Source of the DNA: UBA6136 sp041178325
GTDB lineage: Bacteria > Pseudomonadota > Gammaproteobacteria > Methylococcales > Methylococcaceae
DNA: 64,000 nucleotides
NCBI GenBank assembly: GCA_041178325.1
Contig: JBEGVN010000014.1
Span: forward strand, 1-64,000
Direction of reading: 5' to 3'
Shown here: positions 32,257 to 40,624 of the stretch, piece after piece
How the letters are laid out: every line of letters begins with the position of its first letter
How positions within the stretch are numbered: position 1 is the stretch's first letter
Notes under the pieces: generated by a model
Seen by the model: the letters and a program-made list of their open reading frames with translations, nothing else
What the model was told of the DNA's origin: nothing
The model's database searches: none
Program-made: the position numbers and the translations under genes

Positions 32257-35058
32257 ATGGGGTTTTCTCGAGAAAGTGCCGACGTGCTCATCCGGAGAGT
32301 TCACTCAGTCTTGGTGGGTTTTTTTGCGCTGCTAACAGCGGGAGCGGCAGGGGCCAATGGTGGCATCGTCATGGACGGAACCGTGGGCACCTCGGGTTTT
32401 TATGGTGCACCGCAAATCCCTTCGGTAGTGGGTGAAAACCCAACACACGTTACTGTGTCCCAGTCCATGGGAACAACTGTTGGTGCAAACCTCTTTCACA
32501 GTTTCTCAGAGTTCAACATTGCACGGGGACAAACGGTCCTCTTTAGCGAAGACTCCAAGGGTTTTATCGATAACGTCATTGCACGGGTTACGGGCCACGA
32601 TATCTCACAAATCAATGGAACGCTTCGGGTCACGCCGGGAGGTCATGCCAACTTTTACCTCCTCAACCCCAATGGGGTAATCTTCGGCAACGGAGCCCAG
32701 ATCGATGTCCCTGGGGACTTTCACGTCACCACGGCGAGTTTCCTCAAATTCAAGGACGGAGCCCAGTATGGCGCTGATCCTGTGACCAGTCGGCTCTCCA
32801 GTACTGATCCTGCTGCCTTTGGCTTTGCGCATGGTGCGAGTCACAACAACGTGATGATTGCAGTAAGCGACGGTGCCCTGCTTGCGTCGAAGGATAAGGC
32901 CATCGATTTGGTTGGGGCAAACATCACAATCGAAAAAGGAACCAAAGATTTGCCCAATATTGTAAGTCCTGACATTCGCTTGGTCGCAGCCAAATCAGGC
33001 CATGAAGTCAGCGTGACAAAAGAAGAAGGCAATTATTTGCCGCTTCCCCATCAAACCCCAACTCGTGCGACTGCGGGTGAAATAAACCTTCTGAATGGCG
33101 GGGTGGCTTTATCCGCATCAGATTCCGGGGGAAGAATAGGTGTCTGGGGTTCATCCGTTCATTTGATGAATGGGTCTGGGTTCGAAGCATATAACATAGG
33201 ATCCGGAAATCCAGGTGTATATAATGGAATTAATATAGTTTCTCGAAGTTTGTCCCTTGTGGATGAGGGTTCGCTGCGAAGCGCTATATATTCTGGCGCC
33301 ATTGCTGGAGGTAATGGCTCAGATATCAATATTGCTACGGTTGGGCGTATATTAATGAAAAATAATTTAATGAGCGCCGAGAGCTCTAATATAACAACTG
33401 GTTCGGAGGAAAAGGCAACAGGAAATGCTGGAAATTTATCAATAAAAGCCGGATCCTTAGTTATGGAGGGTGGTGGCGATCATGATAGATTGGCACTGGC
33501 TGGCTCATTTTCAAAAGGCGCGGGAGCGGCTGGTGATGTATGGATACGTGTGCGTGATGATGTGTTTCTTGATCGTTTTTCCTATATAGAATCTGTTGCT
33601 TTTGGCGCTCCTCGCTCTGGAAGCGTAAGATTAAATATCGGGGGCGATCTGACTATCCGCAATGGGTCGCTCATATTATCTGAAGCGTTTAAGCCTTCGG
33701 ATGGTTCTGTCTCTTCTGGAGAGACTGGCGACATTAAGGTGTCGGCTGCTAGTATAAATATTATTCAGAGAGGCATTTTTGGATTTCCTTACCGCGTAGG
33801 ATTTTTCAGTCATAATGAAAACGACTCTGGCCGGATTGGTGGCATTGAGTTGCTGGCTAAGCATGATATAAACATTAGGGGGCCATACGCTGATTACTTA
33901 GACGCTAAATATAAGGGAATTGTCGGTGTGGTCTCAGAATCAGCGCTAAATACCGTGTCCACGAGTAACGGAGAGATCACTTTAAGGGCGGGGGGCAATA
34001 TATCATTGCGTGGTCACGGATCCGATATACCTAGGGAATCGCCAGGATACAATAGATTCGCAAATATCGGTTCCTACACAGGAATCTATTCATTTCTTGC
34101 AGGTGACTCTGATTCATCGCCGCCTAGTATTGATATTTCATCGAATGGAAGTATTATAATGAATCAGTCGATAATTAGCACCTACGGCGTCATGAAAGAC
34201 CCTGAAAAGGTTCCCAGTGTAAGCATTAATGCTTTAGGCCGAATATCGCTTCACCGATCGGAGATATCAGACGCCATCTTAATTAATGAGTCTTCCAGAC
34301 TAATTCCGGGTGTTGGTGTCTCGTTATCAGGGGGGTCGATATTTGTTAACGACAGAAGCACTATATTTTCAAATATCCCGGGCCAAGGCATTAGTCTGGA
34401 TGCATATAGGGATATATTTATAAGCTCGAAAACGGTTAACTCTAATTACGGCAGCAAAGAGGACGCACTCTATTCGCCTGATATTGTTCTTAATTATAAT
34501 GGCACCCTTGGTTCCGGAAAGATATCGATTAACGCGGGTCAGAATTTAACTTTTTTTAATGTCTCCGCGGGGGCAATTAATGCTTTTAAAGGCTCCATGG
34601 AAGGTCAGGGCGCTGTTAAAGATAGTGCTTCATTGCGTCTGGACGCTTCCGCCGAGAGTATATTGTTGTCTCGAACTGATTTTGCTCTTGCTGTAAAAGG
34701 GAATGCGAGGGACTTGTCTAGTACTGATGTTACATTTAGCTCCCATGGGCTGCTTCCGCTTTTTAATGTGCTAAAGGGTCGATTCTATACAATGGAGGGT
34801 GGTCTTGACCCCAATATAATTCCAAAGGTCCCGCATGGTTTTGATAATAAAATTACCATACAGAAGAATGGTAAAAATGACGAAAATGTATCCCTTAGCG
34901 GAACTCTTTTTGGTATCAGCGGAATGTTGGCGGAACTCAGGAAGCCGGCTTTTGGTTCTCGTATTGACTACGGGGCCTGCCAGACGCTAAGTAATGGTCA
35001 GCTATCCCTCTCAGGCAAGGGCGGACTTAGGGGTGACATGGGTTACTTATTGCATTAA
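32257..35058 (+). CDS. Filamentous-haemagglutinin-type exoprotein 2 (TpsA-like)
   Basis: 933 aa, paralogue of the gene at 28389. Signal region VHSVLVGFFALLTAGAAGAN; secretion domain with NPNGVIFGNGAQIDVPGDF and FNIARGQTV; long beta-helix-like middle; C-terminus ACQTLSNGQLSLSGKGGL. The N-terminal third is closely similar to paralogue 1 in protein and DNA. From about 33,180 to 35,050 the DNA becomes clearly AT-rich, with many ATA, TTA and AAT codons unlike the neighbours, while the paralogue does not. This points to an imported or replaced segment. Start ATG 32257 is uncertain; there is no clear ribosome site. Confidence 0.87.
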   Translation: MGFSRESADVLIRRVHSVLVGFFALLTAGAAGANGGIVMDGTVGTSGFYGAPQIPSVVGENPTHVTVSQSMGTTVGANLFHSFSEFNIARGQTVLFSEDSKGFIDNVIARVTGHDISQINGTLRVTPGGHANFYLLNPNGVIFGNGAQIDVPGDFHVTTASFLKFKDGAQYGADPVTSRLSSTDPAAFGFAHGASHNNVMIAVSDGALLASKDKAIDLVGANITIEKGTKDLPNIVSPDIRLVAAKSGHEVSVTKEEGNYLPLPHQTPTRATAGEINLLNGGVALSASDSGGRIGVWGSSVHLMNGSGFEAYNIGSGNPGVYNGINIVSRSLSLVDEGSLRSAIYSGAIAGGNGSDINIATVGRILMKNNLMSAESSNITTGSEEKATGNAGNLSIKAGSLVMEGGGDHDRLALAGSFSKGAGAAGDVWIRVRDDVFLDRFSYIESVAFGAPRSGSVRLNIGGDLTIRNGSLILSEAFKPSDGSVSSGETGDIKVSAASINIIQRGIFGFPYRVGFFSHNENDSGRIGGIELLAKHDINIRGPYADYLDAKYKGIVGVVSESALNTVSTSNGEITLRAGGNISLRGHGSDIPRESPGYNRFANIGSYTGIYSFLAGDSDSSPPSIDISSNGSIIMNQSIISTYGVMKDPEKVPSVSINALGRISLHRSEISDAILINESSRLIPGVGVSLSGGSIFVNDRSTIFSNIPGQGISLDAYRDIFISSKTVNSNYGSKEDALYSPDIVLNYNGTLGSGKISINAGQNLTFFNVSAGAINAFKGSMEGQGAVKDSASLRLDASAESILLSRTDFALAVKGNARDLSSTDVTFSSHGLLPLFNVLKGRFYTMEGGLDPNIIPKVPHGFDNKITIQKNGKNDENVSLSGTLFGISGMLAELRKPAFGSRIDYGACQTLSNGQLSLSGKGGLRGDMGYLLH

Positions 35059-35153
35059 CCCTACGCTATACAACATTCCCAAAATCGCTGAGGCGCTCAC
35101 CTCCTCAACTAAGGCAAGACCCTTCTGAAACGGTGTCGTATACCGTTGCAATC

Positions 35154-36164
35154 TCAGCTAGCCGACAACAAGTTTTCTCGTAGTTTTCGGATCACGGCTT
35201 CGATAAAACCTTGCGGCAACTCCGCATCGACCGGAAGAAACCAGTCGTCCTCCCGCGCAAATGCCATGCACTTCACGGCATCCTTTTCGGTCATCAGAAG
35301 GGGTTTACCTTTTGCAAAGGCCAAGTCCTTTGCTGTGTAGACATGATGGTCCGGAAAGGGGTGAGCCTCGATCTCAAGCCCGGCGGCTTCCAGTTGACGG
35401 AAAAACCGATCTGGATTGCCAATGCCGGCCATCGCATGGATCTTCTGCCCCTTGAAGTGCTCCAGCGATCGTTTCATGCAATATTGGCGAAGATTGGTCA
35501 GTCTTGAACCCCTGAGGCTCATGCGAACCCCCTCATCGGTCTCGCCGCCGTTATAGACGACGAAGTCCACTTGATCGAGTCGCTCGATGGGTTCTCTCAA
35601 GGGGCCCGCCGGGAGAAGATGGCCATTGCCAAACCCCCTGGTACCATCGACGACCGCAATCTCAAGATCTCGTTCCAGCTCATGGTGCTGAAGTCCATCA
35701 TCGGCGATCAGGATATCGACGCCATGGCGTGCGATGAGAGCATGTCCTGCATCGACTCGCTTGGGGAAAATAAAGACCGGGCATCCGGTTTTTCGCGCCA
35801 TCATGACCGGTTCATCGCCTGCGATTCTCGGCGAGGTATTGATGGTGACCTCCATGGGGCGACGCGGTGTGATGCCTCCATATCCGCGACTGAGAATGCC
35901 CGGTCGGTAGCCGCGCTCCTTGAGTCGCTGAGCCAGCCAGATCGTCAAGGGAGTTTTGCCGGTGCCACCCACCGTGATATTGCCGACGACGATGACAGGG
36001 ACAGGGAGCGCACGCGATGCGATGCGACCAGTTTCATAGGCTTCCCGGACCAAACCGACGCCCTGACCATAGGCTTTGCCGAAAGGAATCAGGAGCGGAT
36101 TGGGTTGATCGCGTTCGTACCAGAGGTGCTGGGTCAGTCGTTGTACCCATTGGTGGACGTACAT
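35154..36164 (-). CDS. lpxK: LpxK, tetraacyldisaccharide 4'-kinase
   Basis: 336 aa. Opens with a membrane-associated helix and has the P-loop VIVVGNITVGGTGKTPLTIWLA (quoted in part) near residue 58, then RPGILSRGYGG, PVMMARKTGCPV, ILIADDGLQHHELERD with the catalytic DDGLQH, and the AMAGIGNPDRFF motif. LpxK phosphorylates the lipid A disaccharide on the cytoplasmic face of the inner membrane. It shows that the organism makes lipid A. The 95-base gap after the haemagglutinin gene holds an AACGGT/ACCGTT dyad only. Confidence 0.95.
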   Translation of the reverse strand: MYVHQWVQRLTQHLWYERDQPNPLLIPFGKAYGQGVGLVREAYETGRIASRALPVPVIVVGNITVGGTGKTPLTIWLAQRLKERGYRPGILSRGYGGITPRRPMEVTINTSPRIAGDEPVMMARKTGCPVFIFPKRVDAGHALIARHGVDILIADDGLQHHELERDLEIAVVDGTRGFGNGHLLPAGPLREPIERLDQVDFVVYNGGETDEGVRMSLRGSRLTNLRQYCMKRSLEHFKGQKIHAMAGIGNPDRFFRQLEAAGLEIEAHPFPDHHVYTAKDLAFAKGKPLLMTEKDAVKCMAFAREDDWFLPVDAELPQGFIEAVIRKLRENLLSAS

Positions 36165-36253
36165 GGGGTAATTGCCTCTACAATGTTTTCAGAACACCGC
36201 CTCCGGCGGTTGCTGATTGGGACCGGATCCCCATCTTCCTCATGGAGTGCTGG

Positions 36254-36865
36254 ATGAAACTCTACTATACCCCTGGCGCCTGTTCCATGGCGGCCCATAT
36301 CGTCGCTGAAGAAGAAGGCATTACGCTTGACTGCGTGAAGGTTGATCTTGCGACCCATCTCACCGAGGCCGGCGAAGATTTTCGACACATCAATCCCAAG
36401 GGCTATGTACCGGCCCTGGAACTCGATGATGGCGGCATCCTGACGGAGAATGTGGCGATTCTTCTTTACCTTGCTCACAAGAAACCGCGTGCCGGAATAG
36501 CACCGCCCATGGGTGATCCCGCCTGGTTCCGGGCTGTTGAGTGGTTGACCTATGTGGCGACCGAAATGCATCAGGGGTTTGCCCCCCTGTGGACCCGCAA
36601 CCTCCCGGATGCTTCACGAAAGGTTTTGGTTGAAAAGCTCAGCAAGAAACTGGATTTTCTGGAGACCCACCTACGGGAGAATCCTTATCTTTTGCCTGGA
36701 GGCTATTCGGTGGCCGATGCCTATCTTTTTGTGGTCCTGAACTGGGCTGAGATGGTGCGTTTTGACCTTAATCCCTGGCCCTCGGTGCGAAGCTACCGCG
36801 CTATCGTCGGTGACCGACCCGCGGTTCGTCAGGTCTTGAGGGCCGAGGGGCTCAGGGGCGCCTGA
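36254..36865 (+). CDS. Beta-class glutathione S-transferase
   Basis: 203 aa. ATG 36254 has GGAG seven bases before it and gives the family N-terminus MKLYYTPGACSMAAHIVAEE with Cys10, the residue that binds glutathione in bacterial beta-class enzymes. NPKGYVPALELDDG and LTENVAILLYLA are the glutathione-site segments. The C-terminal helical domain has FLETHLRENPYLLPGGYSVADAYLFVVLNW. Cytosolic. The last 37 bases overlap the end of the opposing FUSC gene. Confidence 0.93.
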   Translation: MKLYYTPGACSMAAHIVAEEEGITLDCVKVDLATHLTEAGEDFRHINPKGYVPALELDDGGILTENVAILLYLAHKKPRAGIAPPMGDPAWFRAVEWLTYVATEMHQGFAPLWTRNLPDASRKVLVEKLSKKLDFLETHLRENPYLLPGGYSVADAYLFVVLNWAEMVRFDLNPWPSVRSYRAIVGDRPAVRQVLRAEGLRGA

Positions 36866-39069
36866 AGTTCTTTTGATCCAGAGGATCGCGTGCTGCTGTC
36901 GATGAGCTGACGAATCGTCAACAAGGCGCGAACATGCTTGCGTTCAAGATCAAGGAGGGCGTCGATATAGCGTCTTTCCTCCTTACTGACGTGTTTGAAG
37001 GCTTCAAGGGCCTCAAAACGCATGGTGAGGTGGGATAGTTGATCCTCAAGATCAATGACGCAAGCCGTGGGCTGCTTGAGGTTCAGGGCCTTTAGCTGAG
37101 CGTCATACTCTTCTGCATACGCTCTTTTAAGAGGGGTTTGCACTTCAGCCAGCACGGTTTTTCCGATCGAGGTCCGGCGCTCGAGAAATAGCCGGTGTCG
37201 ACTTTCAATGATCTTCGAGAGATAGGTCATCGCCTGGATCAGGGCACTGGTATCGCTGACGATCTGCCGGGCCTTGGGCTGGCTGGATCCAGGTTCCATC
37301 CGGGCGAAATCCAGAAAATAGACCGCATCCTTGAGGTTGCTGTCCATCATGCGAAGTGTGCTGACGGAAAGCTCGAGATTAAGATCAGATACTTCGGGAT
37401 TCTTTCTGAGATTGTCCCGAATCTGGGTCAGTGTCTGAATCACCCGAAGACGTGCCATATCAACAGATTTGGCGGGCCAGAGAAAATAATCCACCACGCC
37501 CATGACGGAAATCCCAAGCAGTATCCCGAGCACCCGATACCACCCGGTTCCAAGGTAAGTCCCCGGCTCAAACTCTGCAAAGACAATCATGGAGAAGGCA
37601 AGACCGATCTGAAGTCCGGCATAACTGAGCCTTGGGCTGGATGCCGCGGCCCAGGCACAGATCAGGAAGAAGGGGGCGAGCGTCACCAAAAGTCCGGCAA
37701 TCGTATCGGACAGGGGTTGACCCAAAATCAGCCAAAGGTAACCCAGCAAGGCACCGAGAAGGGCGCCGAGGATGCGCATGATCGATTTTCGAAGATCCGC
37801 CCCGAGGGTGGTGTCTGCCACAATGATTGTGGTGAGGATTGCGGTATCCACCTCGCCAGCATTCATGCTGATGACCAGTAGCGTCACGATGGCGCAAGCA
37901 ATGGCCACCTTGAGGGACCAAAGCAGTATGGGGCGATTCTCGTTCCAGTAGGCATTGGCGCACCAAAAGGGCCAGAGGCCCTCGTTTTCAGTGGGAGCGA
38001 CCGGAGCAAGGGGCAGGGGATCCCCCTCATAGACGCAGATCAGGCTATCCAGGAGCCGATCGACGGATAAATAGAGCCGAACCAAGAGGGGGTTCATTTC
38101 GGTGGAAGCGATAACCGATGGGGGATCGATGGGACCTTTGGGTCGATGTTTCCCGTGGCTTTCAAAAATCAACTGGATAGATTCAAGTCGGGCCTTGATG
38201 GTCACTATCAGCGCTAACTCATCTGCTTTAAATGGCTCAGGCGGGTCAGCATCGATCCAAAGTCTTTGAAGATCCGTCAGGCCACTCGCGAGATTGTCGA
38301 GCTCCATCACGGCTTCCACCCAATACCCCTTGCGCTCTTTGAATCTGGGATGATCCCGGATGGTATCGTCGAGATGCTTCAAGGTGTCGGCGGTCCAGCC
38401 TGCGGTATGCCTGGCTTTCTGAATGCGAGGGTTGGGAAGGCTCCCCGGGTCAAGACGAGAGAGGGCTTCGAGCAGCGTCAAGGTTTCCCCAAGTCGCGAA
38501 CGGATCCGTTCCCTGAAGACGTCCAGCGCCGATTGTGGCCATAGCACATAGGCTATCAGTGAGGTAGCCAGCACGATGGCTCCGCCCATGATCAGGAGGG
38601 TCCATAAGGCATTATCCACAGCGCCGACTGGATTCCCGGTGTTGTAGAGCACCAGGCTGCCAAAAAAAATGGGGACAATATTCGGAAGGCGCGACTTTCT
38701 GGCATGGAACATCATCAGAACGATGAGACTGATGGCAAAGGGATAACGAAACCATCCCTGATCCTGGCAGAGGAGAATCGTGGCAAGACTCGTGATGACG
38801 GCCACCACAACCAGCTGACTCATCAGCTTCATGGCGTCGAAGGCCATGCGCGAGGTCAGGATCATCTGAGGCAGCAAGATGGCCAGAAAGAATGCGATGA
38901 CTCGGGTCGAGGGCATCCGGGTCGAAACGTCCAGAATGGCAAAGAGGAACAGGATGACGAAGATGCGCTGGGCCGTGCGTCGTTGGAGGGGGTTAAGGGT
39001 CAGTTCCTGACGAAGGAATTCCGACGGCCTCATGCCGTAGCAGAGGTTCTCAATGAGGTTTGAGAACAT
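36829..39069 (-). CDS. FUSC-family (MdtO/AaeB-like) efflux membrane protein
   Basis: 746 aa with two TM bundles (residues about 30-190 and 395-550), each of several helices, separated and followed by cytoplasmic helical regions, the FUSC layout. The second bundle has VSMNAGEVDTAILTTIIVADTTLGAD-type sequence and LGALLGALLGYLWLILGQPL. Such proteins export aromatic acids and related compounds with an HlyD-type adaptor; the adaptor gene lies immediately upstream. Together with the YtcA gene the set resembles E. coli ytcA-mdtNO. Overlaps the 3' end of the GST gene. Confidence 0.88.
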   Translation of the reverse strand: MFSNLIENLCYGMRPSEFLRQELTLNPLQRRTAQRIFVILFLFAILDVSTRMPSTRVIAFFLAILLPQMILTSRMAFDAMKLMSQLVVVAVITSLATILLCQDQGWFRYPFAISLIVLMMFHARKSRLPNIVPIFFGSLVLYNTGNPVGAVDNALWTLLIMGGAIVLATSLIAYVLWPQSALDVFRERIRSRLGETLTLLEALSRLDPGSLPNPRIQKARHTAGWTADTLKHLDDTIRDHPRFKERKGYWVEAVMELDNLASGLTDLQRLWIDADPPEPFKADELALIVTIKARLESIQLIFESHGKHRPKGPIDPPSVIASTEMNPLLVRLYLSVDRLLDSLICVYEGDPLPLAPVAPTENEGLWPFWCANAYWNENRPILLWSLKVAIACAIVTLLVISMNAGEVDTAILTTIIVADTTLGADLRKSIMRILGALLGALLGYLWLILGQPLSDTIAGLLVTLAPFFLICAWAAASSPRLSYAGLQIGLAFSMIVFAEFEPGTYLGTGWYRVLGILLGISVMGVVDYFLWPAKSVDMARLRVIQTLTQIRDNLRKNPEVSDLNLELSVSTLRMMDSNLKDAVYFLDFARMEPGSSQPKARQIVSDTSALIQAMTYLSKIIESRHRLFLERRTSIGKTVLAEVQTPLKRAYAEEYDAQLKALNLKQPTACVIDLEDQLSHLTMRFEALEAFKHVSKEERRYIDALLDLERKHVRALLTIRQLIDSSTRSSGSKELQAPLSPSALKT

Positions 39070-39090
39070 GATCGAAGCTGACCTTGTCTG

Positions 39091-40215
39091 CTAGCGTGGA
39101 GGCACAATGCCGATGGTGGTAAAGGCGCTCATGCCCATCCGGAAGGGATGCTCGGGATCCCGGTCGATCAGCTTGATCCGGACCGGAAATCGTGCGGCCA
39201 GCATAACCCAGTTCAAGGTCCGCTGGACCTCCTGCAGGCCATCTTTGACTTTCACGTTGTCAGGGTAATTTGCCCAGGAAATTCCCTGTACCTCCCCTTT
39301 GAAATGCCGCCCGGGATAAGCTGCCAGAAAGACATCGACGGGGAACCCAGGCTGAATGTAGCGAAGATAGGTTTCCTTGTAATCGGCCATGACATACCAG
39401 GTGGTATCGTCCACCAGCGCAAAGAGTTTTTGGCCCTCCGCCACATACTGGCCGACCTGGGTATTGAGGTTGGTGACCCAGCCATCAAAAGGCGCCTTGA
39501 CCGTACAGTACTCCACATTGAGCTGGGCCTGACGCAGCTTGGCTTGTGCTGACTCGATCCGCGCATAGGCATTTCCGGTCTGGGCAAGTTTGGCGACGGC
39601 GGTATTGCGGGACTGGTTGGAGACTTCGAGGGTCTCGCGGGCTGCAGCAACCTTGGCCTGAGCATCACGCACAGAAGCTTCGGCCGATTTCCAGTCGGCT
39701 TCTGCCTGGCGCACCTGATTGTGGGTGACGAAGGCCTCCGCTTCGAGCGGCTGGATTCGCTTGAGGTAGGAGAGGGCATACTCAGCCTTCGCCGATAGAC
39801 GGGTCACTTCAGCCTCCTGGGCTGCAAGATTGTTCTGGGTTTCGCGAATATGCGCTTCCGCTCCCCGTACCCCGGCAATCTGTCCCGTGACTTCCTGTTC
39901 TGCAAGATGCAATTCGGCTTCAGCCTGTTGCATGGCCGCTTCATAGGGCCTTGCATCGATGGCATAAAGAAGATCCCCCTGATGGACAAACTGGTTGTCC
40001 TGAATGGCAAGTGTTGCGATTCGCCCTGAGACGTGCTGGATCACAATATCCACCGTATTGGCGCGGACCATGGCATCGTTGGTTCGGGGATGGACCAGGT
40101 TAAGCCGCCAAACGCCGGCACCGACGACGAGCGCTAGGGCAATGATCCCGCGGCTAACCCAAAGGCCGGCCTTTTGAGGATTTTGGCGAATCCGATCGCG
40201 AAGCATCTCAAGCAT
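39091..40215 (-). CDS. HlyD-family efflux adaptor (MdtN/AaeA-like)
   Basis: 374 aa: an N-terminal TM helix (residues about 22-40), a lipoyl-like half motif VSGRIATLAIQDNQFVHQGDLLYAID, a long coiled coil (about 90-215), and the second half-motif YCTVKAPFDGWVTNLNTQVGQYV followed by VDVFLAAYPGRHFKGEVQGIS. This is the periplasmic adaptor for the FUSC pump 21 bases downstream. No lipid anchor. Only 6 bases separate it from the YtcA gene upstream, so the three form one operon. Confidence 0.93.
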   Translation of the reverse strand: MLEMLRDRIRQNPQKAGLWVSRGIIALALVVGAGVWRLNLVHPRTNDAMVRANTVDIVIQHVSGRIATLAIQDNQFVHQGDLLYAIDARPYEAAMQQAEAELHLAEQEVTGQIAGVRGAEAHIRETQNNLAAQEAEVTRLSAKAEYALSYLKRIQPLEAEAFVTHNQVRQAEADWKSAEASVRDAQAKVAAARETLEVSNQSRNTAVAKLAQTGNAYARIESAQAKLRQAQLNVEYCTVKAPFDGWVTNLNTQVGQYVAEGQKLFALVDDTTWYVMADYKETYLRYIQPGFPVDVFLAAYPGRHFKGEVQGISWANYPDNVKVKDGLQEVQRTLNWVMLAARFPVRIKLIDRDPEHPFRMGMSAFTTIGIVPPR

Positions 40216-40221
40216 CCTTCG

Positions 40222-40497
40222 TTACCATGGAAAGGCGGTAAGCCACGCTATGAAGGTGATGAGGGCCCAAAGTGCCGGATAGACCACGATTGTGGGCTGT
40301 AGGCTTTCTGAAAGACCCAGCCATTTGAAAAAGACCTGAGCCATCACCGTTAGAGGAAGTGCTGCGACCATGACAATGATCCAGGGCGGCCAGAACGAGC
40401 CTTGAAGCGAAACGAGGGGATCACAGCCTGACAAGGGCAGTGCAAGGAGGCTGGTCAAAGACCATCGCCAATGAGAGAGGGTTTGCAGATTCGACAT
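40222..40497 (-). CDS. ytcA: YtcA-like small membrane lipoprotein
   Basis: 91 aa with a lipoprotein-type start (LLALPLSGCDPLVS, Cys25) and two TM helices (WIIVMVAALPLTVMAQVFF and ALWALITFIAWLT). The YtcA family precedes HlyD- and FUSC-type genes, as in E. coli ytcA-mdtN-mdtO-mdtP, which is the order here. Function unknown; probably an accessory membrane subunit of the efflux system. Confidence 0.82.
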   Translation of the reverse strand: MSNLQTLSHWRWSLTSLLALPLSGCDPLVSLQGSFWPPWIIVMVAALPLTVMAQVFFKWLGLSESLQPTIVVYPALWALITFIAWLTAFPW

Positions 40498-40624
40498 GGG
40501 TCAGTCATCGATCAAGTTGCCTACAATATACCGGAGTTCGCTCCTACTGAACTTTGCGTATAAGGATTGGCGGGGCCTTCGCTGATGTTTTTTTGCGCCT
40601 TGCCTGTGTGACGATCACCAGTCC
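40498..40624. promoter_or_regulatory. Divergent promoter region of the efflux set
   Basis: 127 bases between ytcA (minus) and the outer-membrane efflux gene (plus). It contains the dyad GGAGTTCGCTCC (40532-40543) next to TATATT on the minus strand, compatible with a promoter controlled by an operator. The two halves of the pump would be coordinately expressed. No regulator gene lies beside it. Confidence 0.4.

Noticed and set aside
36017..36253. N-terminal extension of the glutathione transferase frame
   Set aside because: The extra 79 codons lie over lpxK and the intergenic gap; ATG 36254 has a ribosome site and gives the exact family N-terminus.
35571..36257. 228-codon plus-strand frame
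   Set aside because: Antisense to lpxK, whose catalytic motifs are complete.
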